Assembly: GCF_028640845.1 (NCBI RefSeq) | Contig: NC_080546.1 | Location: 85,699,757 to 85,763,756 of the forward strand | Direction of reading: 5' to 3' | Length of the DNA stretch: 64,000 nt | Origin: Ahaetulla prasina | Taxonomy: Eukaryota; Chordata; Lepidosauria; Squamata; Colubridae | In this document: in pieces, positions 21,628 through 33,383 of the stretch | Layout: each line of letters begins with the position of its first letter | Position numbering within the stretch: the stretch's first letter is position 1 | The notes under the pieces: generated by a model | Told to the model about the DNA's origin: nothing | Database searches by the model: none | The model's input: the letters and a program-made list of their open reading frames with translations, nothing else | Translations under genes and position numbers: made by a program

Positions 21628-21633
<6 letters not shown>
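20691..21633. other. unique non-coding sequence
   Basis: No gene or repeat recognised. Confidence 0.45.
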
Positions 21634-21710
<77 letters not shown>

Positions 21711-21711
21711 G
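21634..21711. repeat. (TAA)n microsatellite
   Basis: About 25 TAA units adjoin the 3' end of an antisense CR1 copy. Confidence 0.96.
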
Positions 21712-21870
21712 CAACAGAGTTGGAACAGACCTTGGAGGTCTTCGAAATCGAATAAATAAATAAACCCCCTGCCCAGGCAGGAAACCCTACATCATCTCAG
21801 ACAGATGGTTATCCAACATTTTCCTAAACATTTCCAGTGTTGGAGTTCTATAGAGTCCATTCCTTGTGGT
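21712..21870 (-). mobile_element. CR1 LINE 3' end fragment
   Basis: The plus strand reads 'agcaacagagttggaacaga' and 'ccttggaggtc', the reverse complement of the CR1 3' signature, then decayed C-terminal coding sequence. An AATAAATAAATAAA insertion lies at about 21748. Confidence 0.85.
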
Positions 21871-21891
21871 CCCACCTTGAGACGTAGCTCA

Positions 21892-24490
21892 GATCTGTTG
21901 AGGTTTTTGCGGGTGTTTGTATGTAGGTCTTTGGTTATTCGGGTTTTCTCCCACGTAAAATTGGAAATGTCTTGGCAACATTTCGACGAAGTCTCATTCG
22001 TCATCTTCAGGCTTCAGCTTCGTGCTTCTGGGAGCAATGTGTGATTGCAGCTGTTTCTTCCTTTTTAACTGCTAGTGGGGGTTTGAACTGATTGGGTGGG
22101 AGCTTGGCTGTGCTCTGATTGGATGGGGGATTTTTTGTGCTCTGATTGGCTGGGGGTGTGTCCTGTTTGGGTGGGGGCTTGGTTGTACTCAGATTAGTCT
22201 GAGTTGCAGGGGGATTTGAGCTGGTGAGCTGCATTGCTGTTGTTTGGCTTCGTGTTCGTGGTCGTGCTACATCTTCATAGTGGGTGTCAGTCTGCTGCAT
22301 GTATGGATTGGAGGGGTTTGAAATGGCTAATGTTGCAGCTGCGGTCTGGCTTCTGGTCCTTGGTCATGCTTCATGATCAGTGTGGGTTTGGGTCTGCTTT
22401 CTGGGTGGATGTGTGGTGGTGACATCCTGTGTGGACCTCGTGAGTTTGGGTCTGGTGTCATTCCTCATGTTAGGGACTCATTTGTCAATAAGGGCGAGTT
22501 TCCAAATGGCTGGTAGGCGGGAGGTATCATCTCATTTGTTCATGCTGTGTGGGCGTTTTTCTATCTCAATGGCTTTTCTGATTATTCTGTTGTTAAAGTG
22601 TTCAGTTTTGGCGATAGTTCTGGTCTTTTTAAAGTCAATATCGTGTCCTGTGGCTTTAAGGTGTTGGACCAGGGAAGAAGTTGGTTCCTCTTTTTTGACT
22701 GAGTTCTTGTGTTCTTCAATGCATACACTTATTCTTCTGTTGGTTTGTCCGATGTATGTGGTGGGGCAGGCGGTGCATGGGATTTCATATACTCCTTGAT
22801 TTTCTAACTCAATTTGTCTTTGGGGTTTCTTAGGATGGTAGATATTTTTCGGTTTGTGCAGAATGCTGTTCTTAATGTTGTGTCTGTGGAGGATCTTGCT
22901 GATTCTGTCTGTGGTGCCTTTTATATATGGAAGGAGGGCTTTGCGTTTTCTTGTTCTCTGTCTTGGATTTTAGTGGGGGGTTCTTTTTGGATTAGTTTGG
23001 TAATCTTATTTCTCTGGAATCCATTGGATGTTAGTACGTTAATGAGAATGTGTAGTTCAGTTTTTAGGTGTTGTTCGTCAGCTAAGCGTTTTGTTCTGGA
23101 GATGAGTGTCTTGGCTACGGAGTTGAACTGTGCTGGGTGGTGGTGTGAGAGTGCATGCAGATAGTGGTTTGTGTGTGTTTTCTTCTGGTAGATGGTGTGT
23201 CCTAGGGAGCCATTGGGTTTCCTGTAGACTAAGACATCTAGGAAGGGAAGTTGGTTGTTAACTTCTGTTTCCATGGTGAACTGTATTTTGGGGTGTAGGC
23301 TATTGAGGTGTGTGAGGAAGTTGTCAAGTTTTTCTTTCCCGTGTGGCCAGATTATGAAGGTGTCGTCTACGTATCTGAGCCAGAGTTTGGGTTTGTGATC
23401 AGATTTTTCTAGTGCTTGGGTTTCAAAGTGTTCCATGTAGAGGTTGGCAATGACAGGTGAGAGGGGTGATCCCATGGGTGCTCCTTCTATTTGTTTGTAT
23501 TTTTGTCCGTTATAGATGAAGTATGTGTTGGATAGGCAGTGGTTGGTCAGATCTAGGATGTGCTTGGGGGGGTTATATTTGTTTTGGATAGCTGTCAAGG
23601 CTTCTTTGATTGGCACTTGGGTGAAGAGGGATATGACATCAAAGCTCACGAGTAGGTCGCTGGGCTGCAAGTTTTGTTTCTTTATGATCTCCATGAACTG
23701 GAATGAGTTTTTTATGTGTGAGGCAATGGATTCTGCATAGGGCTGTAGTTGTTTGGCGAGAAATTTGGCTAGGTTTTGTAGAGGTGAGCCTATGGAGCTG
23801 ACTATGGGTCTGAGTGGGGTTCCTTCTTTGTGTATCTTGGGGAGACCATAGAGCTTAGGGCATTGGATGATTTCTCTCTGGGAATGATTCTTTGTTGGAT
23901 TTCTTCGCTGATGGGGGAGGCTTTTATTTTGGATCTAGTGGTTTTTTTTCTAGGTAGGTGGTGGGATCTGTTTTTAGGGGCTTGTATGCAGGGTCTTGGA
24001 GTAGGTTGGTTAATTTGGTTTGGTAGTCAGATGTGTTCATAACCACTGTGGCGTTGCCCTTGTCTGCTGGTAGGATTATTATGCTGGTGTCTTTTTTCAG
24101 GTTAAGTAGTGCTGTCTGTTCCTCTTTGGGTAAGTTGCTTTTGGGTGGCTTGCTGCTGCAGAGGATGATGATGATTTCGAGTCTAATTTTGTTAGCATCA
24201 TCGGGGTTGATTTTGGTCAGGCCCCCACCCAAACCGGACACACCCCCACCCAATCAGAGCACAAAAAAAACCAGGACACACCCCAGCCAATCAGAGCACA
24301 GCCAAGCTCCCACCCAATCAGTTCAAACCCCCACTAGCAGTTAAAAAGGAAGAAACAGCTGCAATCACACATTGCTCCCAGAAGCACGAAGCTGAAGCCT
24401 GAAGATGACGAATGAGACTTTGTCGAAACGTCGCCAAGACACTTCCAATTTTACGCGGGAGAAAACCCGAATAACCAAAGATCTACATAC
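21892..24490 (-). mobile_element. Penelope-like retroelement (family 1) with inverted terminal pseudo-LTRs
   Basis: The minus strand encodes a Penelope-type RT. KDTSIIILPADKGNATVV lies in the block at 23924-24253. LVSFDVISLFTQVPIKEAL, KQIEGAPMGSPLSPVIANLY and the catalytic LRYVDDTFIIW lie at 22921-23694. Further along, in another frame, a GIY-YIG nuclease signature is visible (GVYEIPC, then TTYIGQTNRR and EEHK, about 22700-22800). A Pro/Thr/Asn-rich tail (TKPPPKQDTPPANQSTKNPP) precedes the 3' end. The terminal about 270 bp (24220-24490) repeat the 3' end in inverted orientation, as Penelope pseudo-LTRs can. Stops and shifts make it inactive. Confidence 0.92.
24399..24429 (+). ncRNA. hammerhead-ribozyme-like core in a Penelope pseudo-LTR
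   Basis: CTGAAGA (fits CUGANGA) at 24399-24405 is followed by T, then GACGAA (24407-24412), loop TGAGAC, TTTGTC (24419-24424, pairs with GACGAA through one wobble), and GAAAC (24425-24429). This matches the catalytic core and stem II of hammerhead ribozymes, which Penelope elements are known to carry. One extra base follows CUGANGA, and I did not find the cleavage-site triplet, so activity is unproven. The opposite-strand partner lies near 21975-22010. Confidence 0.55.
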
Positions 24491-24532
24491 CAACCATATA
24501 TATATATGTGTATATATATATACACACACACA

Positions 24533-24570
<38 letters not shown>

Positions 24571-24751
24571 ATATAGCCATATTTGGTCTACCCAAATACG
24601 GGAAGGAGCATCCTGTTTCCTTTCAACTTTCAGCCCCAATCCAGGAGCCCTCAGGCAGTTGCTTTCACGACAAACTATTTTGTGTTAAATTTATATTACT
24701 AACAAAGAAATAAAGGGAGACTAGTATAGATCTATTTCAAGCTATTTAGCT
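24491..24751. repeat. TA/CA dinucleotide tract and unique sequence
   Basis: 24497-24572 is (TA)n then (CA)n with interruptions. ORFs across it are artefacts. The rest is unassigned. Confidence 0.85.
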
Positions 24752-24814
24752 CTCATCAGCTAGCCATACCCTTACTTGGATTCGAATCCCAGAAGGGTAT
24801 GGCTAGCTGATGAG
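24752..24814. repeat. perfect 22-bp inverted repeat with a T-arm-like loop
   Basis: Arm ctcatcagctagccataccc(tt) at 24752-24773 has a perfect reverse complement at 24793-24814. The 19-base spacer holds the palindrome GGATTCGAATCC, which resembles a tRNA T-loop/B-box. Confidence 0.85.
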
Positions 24815-24817
24815 AAC

Positions 24818-24900
24818 TCCTCTCCTCCTCCTCCTCCTCCTCCTCCTCCCTCAACCTCCCCCTCTCCCTCCTCCTTCTCCCCCCTCTCCCTCACACACAC
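24818..24900. repeat. (CTC)n pyrimidine tract
   Basis: CTC triplets degrade into a CCCTC-rich tract. Confidence 0.93.
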
Positions 24901-25814
24901 AAACTACACACACTTTACAGCAGTAAGAACATGCCTGAATTTTTTAGCTCTATTGTTCCCAGCCAAGAGAATGTATAAGCACAACAAAATGAGATGCTTC
25001 AAACTGATACAGCCCCATTTCGATCCCTATCAGAAATCAAGCAGAGCCTTTTTTTCAACTTATAACCAGAACTAACTACTCTAAATATGCATATTTTGGC
25101 TTGAGCACACGCTTAGCGAAACACCCTGTTGCATCCAGAGAGGAACTTTTGCACAGAATGTCTTTCACGTCCCTCCATTAAAGCATTCGTGGAGTATCCT
25201 ACAGTCTGCAATTCATCACCGACCGAGAGGTGCTTCATGGTATATTGTAGCTTTTCTCCCATTTTCACATCTCTTTATGGACTTCCCTTCCAGGCTGTAG
25301 TACTATTCAAACTATTTTTTATTTAGACTTCTCAGGAATGTGTTAGGTTCTCAGGGCTTGGGATGTAACGCTGTGACCTTATTCTGTAGTAAGTTCAGCC
25401 TATGTGAAAATTGATACTTTCCCCTCTCTTATTACGTTTATGGACTTCGCTGACAATTCCCTGTAATTAGGATTCTAAATATTTATGAAGAGAGCGTAAA
25501 TATTGATTTGCATACAGAAATAAGTATTTATTTTCAGTGATGGTAAGCTCTGCTTGCAGATCGTTCTTTTAATTTTTACAAACATTGTGGAAGTAGCTCT
25601 TTTATCTGCCTTTAGTTAGTGGGATGCTGGCTAGCTGAATGCTATCAAGACATGTATCACTTTATAAAAGCTGGATGGCTCAATCGCAAAAGGAAAAATT
25701 GCTGAATGGAACTTGACAGGATGCCTCCAATAATAATATATGCCTTTTTTTGGTGGGGATGCTATAAAAAAATTTTTTTTTTGTTTTCCCTTCTTTCTAT
25801 CCTTTTATCTAGGG
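24901..25814. other. unique non-coding sequence
   Basis: No recognised repeat or gene. Confidence 0.45.
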
Positions 25815-26600
25815 TAGGGGTGTCAAACTCGATTTAATTGAGGTTCACATCAGGATTTATTTTATTTTATTTATTTATTTAATTTTGTCATAACAATATA
25901 CACAAGCATAACACAAAAAGATTATATAATATATAAACATATATATGAGGAGAAACAAGGAAGTATAAGGGAAATATATAGGGAAAGAAACAATAGGACA
26001 GGAACGGTAGGCACATTTGTGCTCTTATGCATGCCCCTTAAAGTCCTCTTAGGAATGGGGTGAGGTCAACAGTGGATAGATTTTGTTTAAAGCTTTTGGG
26101 GTTATGAGAAGAGACCACAGAGTCAGGTAATGCATTCCAAGCACAGATAATTCTGTTACAGAAACCGTATTTTCTGCAATCCAAACTGGAGTGGTTGACA
26201 TTAAGTTTAAATCTATTGGTAGCTCTTGTGTTATTGTAGTTGAAACTGAAGTAGTCGTTGGCAGGAAGGACATTACAACGGATGATTCTATGAGCTAAAC
26301 CCAGGTCCTGTCGAAGGCGACGGAGTTCCAAGTTTTCTAAACCCAGGATTTCAAGTCTGGTGGAATAAGGTATTTTGTTGGTTGCAGATTGTGTTTCACC
26401 TTGGAGGGATGGGGTGGGAGTGGCCAGGGTGGGTGTGGCCAGTTTGACATCACTCGTTTCGAGGGTACCTGTGGTGGCCCGAGTGCTCTGCAAGCAAAAA
26501 CGGGCTCCCGAGCTATGTTTTTGGCTGTGATGGCCTCCTGCAACTCTCTGCCAGCAAAGATGGAGCTCAGGAGGGCCATATGGATTTTCACTGGAAGAGG
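25815..26600. mobile_element. hAT-like MITE (GTGTCAAACTC family) split by a LINE
   Basis: The left end TAGGGGTGTCAAACTCGATT is at 25815-25852. After the LINE the body resumes (gtgtttcaccttggaggg ... ggctgtgatggcctcctgca) as in the complete copy at 38765-39126. The right terminus is missing. Confidence 0.75.
25853..26392 (-). mobile_element. non-LTR LINE (CR1/L2 superfamily) 3' fragment, TTTA tail
   Basis: The minus strand (26493-26038) encodes KIPYSTRLEILGLENLELRR, LRQDLGLAHRIIRCNVLP and DCRKYGFCNRIICAWNALPD. It is the C-terminus of the ORF seen more fully at 41443-42114, 55696-56346 and 62204-62854. The 3' tail is TTTA-rich with 'ttttgtcataacaatata'. The exact clade is not resolved by eye. 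Confidence 0.85.
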
Positions 26601-27560
26601 CACTTTCCTATTTTCAGACTTCAATAAGCAATGGAAGGAGCTGAAATGGGCTTAGATTTCTATAATAGCTTCTATTACCACATTTTTTTTGGAGTATAAG
26701 ACACATTCCCCCCCCCAAAGAGAGTGAAAATTTGGGTGCATCTTATATACCGAATGTAGCCCCGCCCACCCGCTGGCCCCCACCCTTTGGCCTCTGCCTC
26801 CTAGCAATTTACCTCCTTGCAGCAAACAGTTTCAGCTTCAGCAGAGCCTGATTAACACAAGCAGCTGATTGTCGGTTGGATCGGCCTCCTGAAGATCAGC
26901 TGTTTCAGGCTACAGGAATTGCCATTGCCTATTGCCGCGGGGCCTCCATTGTTTGCTGCAAGTAAGCAAATTGCTAGGAGGCAGATTTTTTTTTCCCCTT
27001 GTCTAATCAGGCTGTGCTGAAAATGAAAATGAAACTAAAGCAGGCTGTTGGCTGTTTGCTGCAACGAGGCAAATTGCTGGGAGGCAGAGCCAGATTTTTT
27101 TTCTTGTTTTCCTCTCCAAAAAACGTAGATGCATCTTATAGTCTGGAGTGTCTTATACTCCGAAAAATATGGTACATCCTGTCCAAACTCCACAATTTCA
27201 GTTTCCCCATAAGCAATGGAAGGAGCTGAACTGGGCTTCGATTTCTACAATCCCTTCTATTCTATCCTGTCCAAACTCCATGATTTCAGTTTCCCCATAA
27301 GCAAAGGAGCTGAACTGGGCTTCGATTTCTACAATCCCTTCTCTTATATCCTGTCCAAACTCCACGATTTCAGTTTCCCCATAAGCAATGGAAGGAGCTG
27401 AACTGGGCTTCGATTTCTATAATCCCTTCTATTATATCCTGTCCAAACTCCATGATTTCAGTTTCCCCATAAGCAATGGAAGGAGCTGAACTGGGCTTCG
27501 ATTTCTACAATCCCTTCTATTATATCCTGTCCAAACTCCACGATTTCAGCTTTTTTATTG
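26601..27560. repeat. 88-bp tandem array interrupted by a MITE
   Basis: The word CCTGTCCAAACTCCA recurs at 27178, 27266, 27350, 27439 and 27526 (period 84-89 bp), each followed by 'gatttcagtttccccataag' and 'aaggagctgaactgggcttc'. A diverged unit at 26615-26676 lies on the other side of the inserted MITE, so the array is older than the insertion. Confidence 0.85.
26678..27174. mobile_element. MITE with about 25-bp inverted ends (GGAGTATAAGAC family)
   Basis: The left end is CCACATTTTTTTTGGAGTAT, and the right end (reverse complement) is CCATATTTTTCGGAGTATAA. It is flanked by TA on both sides within the 88-bp unit, consistent with a TA duplication. A reversed partial copy is at 49208-49470. 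There is no transposase. Confidence 0.75.
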
Positions 27561-28024
27561 TTGAAGATTAAACAGAATAACAGGACTAGCTGCTTCTTCT
27601 TCTTTTCCTTTTCCAACTCAAAACTTATTCTTTTTTTGTCTTATACCCAATATTAATGAAATCGATCCTGAAAGGCCCAAACCTACTTTTATATTAAAAT
27701 GACACTCTTGTAGACTCCCTTGGACTCCAGCCATGTTCTCAATAACCTGAAGCTAAATTACAATGAACCCAGTAGACTCCGCTTCTGAATAGACATGTAT
27801 ACAATTTTACCTATCATTTGCCCAGAGCAACTCAGAGTGTTGCCTGGAGAAGATCTATGGACGGGAGCTTTCTCTGCTTTTCAAATGAAATAAAACACAG
27901 AGTGTGCTTTAAGGTTGGAAAGAATGCAGAAAGTTTGGCTTCCAACTCTTCCAAGCACATCTTCCTCCAGTGGCAGCTGTACAGGTGTGCTCATGCATAA
28001 AATGAGTCATTTGCCCATTTTACA
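27561..28024. other. unique non-coding sequence
   Basis: No recognised feature. Confidence 0.4.
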
Positions 28025-28394
28025 GATGTATGAGAGAGAGAGAGAGAGACAGACAGACAGAGACACACACACACACACAGAGGGACAGAGAGAGGGTCAG
28101 AGAGAGAGAAAGAGAGAGGGGGGGACAGAGAGAGAGAGAGAGGGACAGAGAGAGAGAAAGAGAGAGAGAGAGGGACAGAGAGAGAGGGACAGAGAGTGTG
28201 AGAGAGAGAGGGACAGAGAGAGAGAAAGAGAGAGAGAGAGAAAGGGAGAAAGAGAGGGACAGAGAGAGAGGGACAGAGAGGGGCAGAGAGAGAGAAAAAT
28301 AGAGAGAGAGAGAAACAGAGAGAGAGAGACAGAGAGAGAAAGAGAGAGCGAGGGCGAGAGCGAGGGGGACAGAGAGAGAGAGAGAGAGAGAAAC

Positions 28395-28426
<32 letters not shown>

Positions 28427-28969
28427 CGAGGGCGAGAGCGAGGGGGGACAGAGAGAGAGAGAAAGAGAGAGAGAAAAAAAAAGAGAGTCAGAGAGATACA
28501 GAGAGAGGAATAGAGAGAGAGAGAAAGGGAGGGAGAGAGAAAAATGAGCATCTGACAGATAGATGAGAGAGAGAGAGAGAGCTGTGTGTTGTGTGTGAAA
28601 GAGAGTGGTATGCGTGAGAGAGATATAGAGATGAGAGAGGTGTGAAGAAGGGAAGAGAGGGGGAGAGGGAGAGATGTATGCTAGAGAGAGGTGTGCTGTG
28701 TGTGAAACAGAGAGACATATGAGAGATAAAGAAAGAGAGAGAGAGAGCGCTGTGAGAGAGAGATAGACACAGGGAGAAGGAGAGAAAGAGGGAGATGGAG
28801 AGTGGAGACAAAGAGGGGTGTGTGTCCAAAAAAGAGAAAGAGACGTGAGAAAGAAGTACAGATGAGAGAGTTGTGTGTGTTATGTGAGAGATAGAGATAG
28901 ATATATAGACAATGAGAGTGGTGTGTGTGTGAAAGAGAGAAAGAGAGAGAGAGGGTGTGTGTGTTTGTT

Positions 28970-29002
<33 letters not shown>

Positions 29003-29095
29003 AAGAGACAGAGAGTGAGGGAGGGAAGAAAGAGAGACTGTGTGTGAGAGAGGGGGAGAGAGGGGGAGAGGGGGAGAGAGAGAGGAAAGGAGAGG
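28025..29095. repeat. GA-rich low-complexity tract (about 1.07 kb)
   Basis: Nearly uninterrupted purine plus-strand made of GAGA, GGGA and GACA words, with GTGT islands after 28580. Long Arg/Glu or Ser/Leu ORFs on both strands are composition artefacts. Confidence 0.97.
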
Positions 29096-29604
29096 GGGAA
29101 TTCACTGAAAGCCAACTTTTATTATCATTGCACAGATGAAAGAAGTAATCAATAGAACAGCTGGTATCCTTTTTGGAAATAAGGAAGAATGTGGAGAGGA
29201 GAAAGAAAGACAAGCAGATCTCCACCCCAGGTCTGATAGAACAGCTCTGGCATCTGAACACAAATAATAATAGACTAGTGGCTGATGAATAAGAAGAAAG
29301 TAAAAACATAGGTAAAACTAGAATGAATTGTGAGACAAAAACAGTTCGCTTGACCTGAGCTGCAAAAAAAGGTGATCAACAGAGTTGAATCAATGACTCA
29401 TAGATCAAACAATTGGACACATATTAGATTGGTAAAATGTGAAATTAGATAAAAGTTATGAATGTGATGAAAATGCACAAAAGATTTGTAACCAGCCGAC
29501 ACACTGTTGTATTCGTATTGAAGATGTTTTTATGTATGTATATCTAGAAAATTAAAAAAAATACAAAAAAAAAAAGAGTTGAATAAAGTTATGGCCATGA
29601 AAAC
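29096..29604. other. non-coding, possibly an A-rich LINE tail
   Basis: No coding match. 29520-29580 ends in poly-A words and might be an L1-type 3' end, which I cannot confirm. Confidence 0.35.
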
Positions 29605-30212
29605 AGGAACCAAGAATAGAATAGAATAGAATAGAATTTTTATTGGCCAAGTGTGATTGGACACACAGGGAATTTGTCTTGGTGCATATGCTCTCAGTGT
29701 ACATAAAAGAAAAGATACCTTCATCAAGGTACAACATTTACAACACAATTGATGGTCAGTATATCAATATAAATCATAAGGATTACCAGCAACAAGTTAC
29801 AGTCATACAGTCATAAGTGGAAAGAGATTGGTGATGGGAACTATGAGAAGATTAATAGTAGTGCAGATTCAGTAAATAGTCTGACATTGTTGATGGAATT
29901 ATTTGTTTAGCAGAGTGATGGCCTTCGGGAAAAAAACTGTTCTTGTGTCTAGTTGTTCTGGTGTGCAGTGCTCTATAGCATCGTTTTGAGGGTAGGAGTT
30001 GAAACAGTTTATGTCCAGGATGCGAGGGGTCTGTAAATATTTTCACGGCCCCCTTCTTGATTCGTGCAGTATACAGGTCCTCAATGGAAGGCAGGTTGGT
30101 AGCAATTATTTTTTCTGCAGTTCTAATTATCCTCTGAAGTCTGTGTTTTTCTTGTTGGGTTGCAAAACCGAACCAGACAGTTATAGAGGTGCAAATGAGA
30201 TGAACATGAGAT
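29605..30212 (-). mobile_element. CR1-L3-type LINE with AATAG tail
   Basis: It starts with (GAATA)n at 29613-29638 joined to 'tttttattggccaagtgtga'. The minus strand (30217-29852) encodes QQEKHRLQRIIRTAEKIIAT, SIEDLYTARIKKGAVKIFTD, HPGHKLFQLLPS and RTTRHKNSFFPEG. It is truncated at its 5' end. Confidence 0.92.
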
Positions 30213-30530
30213 AACATAGAAGTGATTAAGACTTGCTGGGGTTACATGAAGCCAGTTGGAAATGTAAGGATGGGGACTGAAGGGGATTGTAGAAATTCAG
30301 AATCATAGCAAGAAGTAGAATAAAATTATGGTAAAAATGTGAATGAAGTCTACTTCCAATATAGAAATAATATCTGGAACAGATGCCGAATTCAACAGAG
30401 ATAACCTAGATTGAATTTTAAAATCCTGTCTCTGTTCATTCAAGAAACAATGTTCATTAATTGCTTAGTAGTGTATTGTACATTGCTAATCATTACAGTT
30501 GTGCACAACAACCATCTGTGCCATATTTCC
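30213..30530. other. no recognisable gene
   Basis: Non-coding interval. Confidence 0.4.
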
Positions 30531-30955
30531 ATCTCTGAGACCTATGACAGATGAACTGAAAGTATATGGGAAACAGTTGCAGGAACTGGGTATGTCTAGT
30601 TTAATGAAAAGAAGGACCAGGGGACACATGATAGCAGTCTTCCAATATCTCAGGGGTTGCCACAAAGAAGAGGGAGTCAAGCTATTCTCCAAAGCACCTG
30701 AGGATAGAACAAGAAGCAATGGGTGGAAACTAATCAAGGAGAGAAGCAACCTAGAGCTAAGGAGAAATTTCCTGACTGTTAGAACAACTAACCAGTGGAA
30801 CAACTTGCCTCCGGAAGTTGTGAATACTCCAACACTGGAAATTTTTAAGAAGATGTTGGATAACCATTTGTCTGAAGTGGTGTAGGGTTACCTGCCTAAG
30901 CAGCAGTCTGGACTAGAAGACCTCCAAGGTCCCTTCCAACTCTGTTATTCTATCT
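30531..30955 (+). mobile_element. CR1 LINE 3' end
   Basis: One open frame (30499-30885) encodes [56 protein letters not shown] and IFKKMLDNHLSEVV. The 3' signature follows to 30955. The C-terminal frame is intact but 5'-truncated. Confidence 0.95.
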
Positions 30956-31087
30956 ATTTGAAACGGATAATAAAAATTAAGGCTGCATCTGAAGAATATG
31001 GCCTCAGAGGTAGACCTTTTGTCTGATTAATTTATTCATAAAACATAGGATAACAGAGTTGAAAGTGATCTTGGAGGTTATCTAGTC

Positions 31088-31841
31088 CAGGGGTCTCCAA
31101 CCTTGGTCACTTTAAGACTTGTGGACTTCAACTCCAGCTTTCTACAGAGGAATTCTACAGAGGAATTCTACAATTCTACAGAGGAATTATTGAGTCTGTC
31201 ATTTGAACCTCTATAACTGTCTGGTTCGGTTCTGCAACCCAACAAGAAAAACACAGACTTCAGAGGATAATTAGAACTGCAGAAAAATTAATTGCTACCA
31301 ACCTGCCTTCCATTGAGGACCTGTATACTGCACGAATCAAGAAGAGGGCCGTGAAAATATTTGCAGATCACTCGCATCCTGGACATAAACTGTTTCAACT
31401 CCTACCCTCAAAACGACGCTATAGAGCACTGCACATCAGAACAACTAGACACAAGAACAGTTTTTTCCTGAAGGCCATCACTCTGCTAAACAAATAATTC
31501 CATCAACACTGTCAGACTATTTACTGAATCTGCACTACTATTAATCGTTTCATAGTTCCCATCACCAATCTCTTTCCACTTATGACTGTATGACTATAAC
31601 TTGTTGCTGGCAATCCTTATGATTTATATTGATATATTGACCATCAATTGTGTTGTAAATGTTGTACCTTGATGAACATATCTTTTCTTTTATGTACACT
31701 GAGAGCATATGCACCAAGACAAATTCCTTGTGTATCCAATCACACTTGGCCAATAAAATTCTATTCTATTCTTTTCCAAGGAAAGGAATTCTGGGAGTTG
31801 AAGTCCACAAGTCTTAAAGTGACCAAGGTTGGAGACCCCTA
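31088..31841. mobile_element. hAT-like MITE (GGTCTCCAACCTTGG family) containing an L3-type LINE
   Basis: The left arm caggggtctccaaccttggt (31088-31135) and the right arm (31780-31841) are reverse complements. The flanking 8-mers atctagtc (31080-31087) and atctagtt (31842-31849) match at 7 of 8. The compact version of the same element is at 51667-51796. A LINE occupies the centre. Confidence 0.9.
31136..31776 (+). mobile_element. CR1-L3-type LINE 3' fragment
   Basis: It starts with a small local duplication (ttctacagaggaattctaca). The body then matches 15000-15568, and it ends 'cacttggccaataaaattc' with two ATTCT units. It is inserted inside the MITE, so it is the youngest layer of this nest. 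Confidence 0.9.
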
Positions 31842-32110
31842 ATCTAGTTCAACTATCTGCACAAGCAGGAGAATCTATATGATTTTGGACCAGTAGCTGT
31901 CCAATTTCTTCTTGAAGGACTCCAGTGATGGAGCATCCACAACTTCTGAAGACAAGCTGTTCCACTGGTTGTTTGTTGTCACTGTTAGGAAATTTCTCCT
32001 TGGTTCTAGGTTGCTTCTCTCCTTGGTTAGTTTCTATCCATTGACTGTGGTCCTACTTTGACCCTTCTCTTCTTTGCAACAGTGATTCCTGCTTTTTGTT
32101 TGAGCTCATT

Positions 32111-32600
32111 GCTTAGGCAGATCCCTTAGGCAGATATTAAAGGCTTATGAATAATCATATTATTCATACTTATTATTTATGCCCATTCTGTGTACGTCAG
32201 TGCTAGCTGATCCAAGGCCACCCTAAGCGGTAGACAAACTTGACTTCCATCTAAATCTTTTGCTTTACCTACTTAAAGATAACAAATGGTATTAGGCATT
32301 TTTCAAAGGCTGGTTTTCGGTAAAATAATTTGCAGGTTTTAATGTATTCACTCACAGAGGCTGGAAGAAAAGGGAAATTAGAATTGCAGTGGCAAACATC
32401 CTAAATTATGGATGGACTGATAAAAAAAGAAGAAGAAGAAAGTAGCCATGCCCTTTTAATAATCTAGCAACTTTACAATGAGGATAATAGGATTGAAATA
32501 AGTCATAAAGAATATTGAAAGTTATGGCTGCAGGACAAATTAATCAAAAGGAAGAATGCAATGAAGAATATTTTAAAAGGCTTGAATACTTAAATACAGA
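32111..32600. other. non-coding sequence
   Basis: No gene recognised. Short (AAG)n words near 32420. Confidence 0.4.

Positions 32601-33383
<783 letters not shown>

Larger units (their letters stand above)
31040..32110 (-). mobile_element. CR1 LINE 3' end split by a MITE
   Basis: 31043-31087 is the reverse complement of the CR1 3' signature (aacagagttgaaagtgatct). 31842-32110 continues with 'ccacaacttctgaagacaag' and 'gttaggaaatttctccttgg'. The MITE 31088-31841 separates the two pieces. Confidence 0.9.

Noticed and set aside
27915..28551. Long Arg/Glu and Ser/Leu ORFs
   Set aside because: They follow from GA-repeat composition and are open in several frames on both strands.
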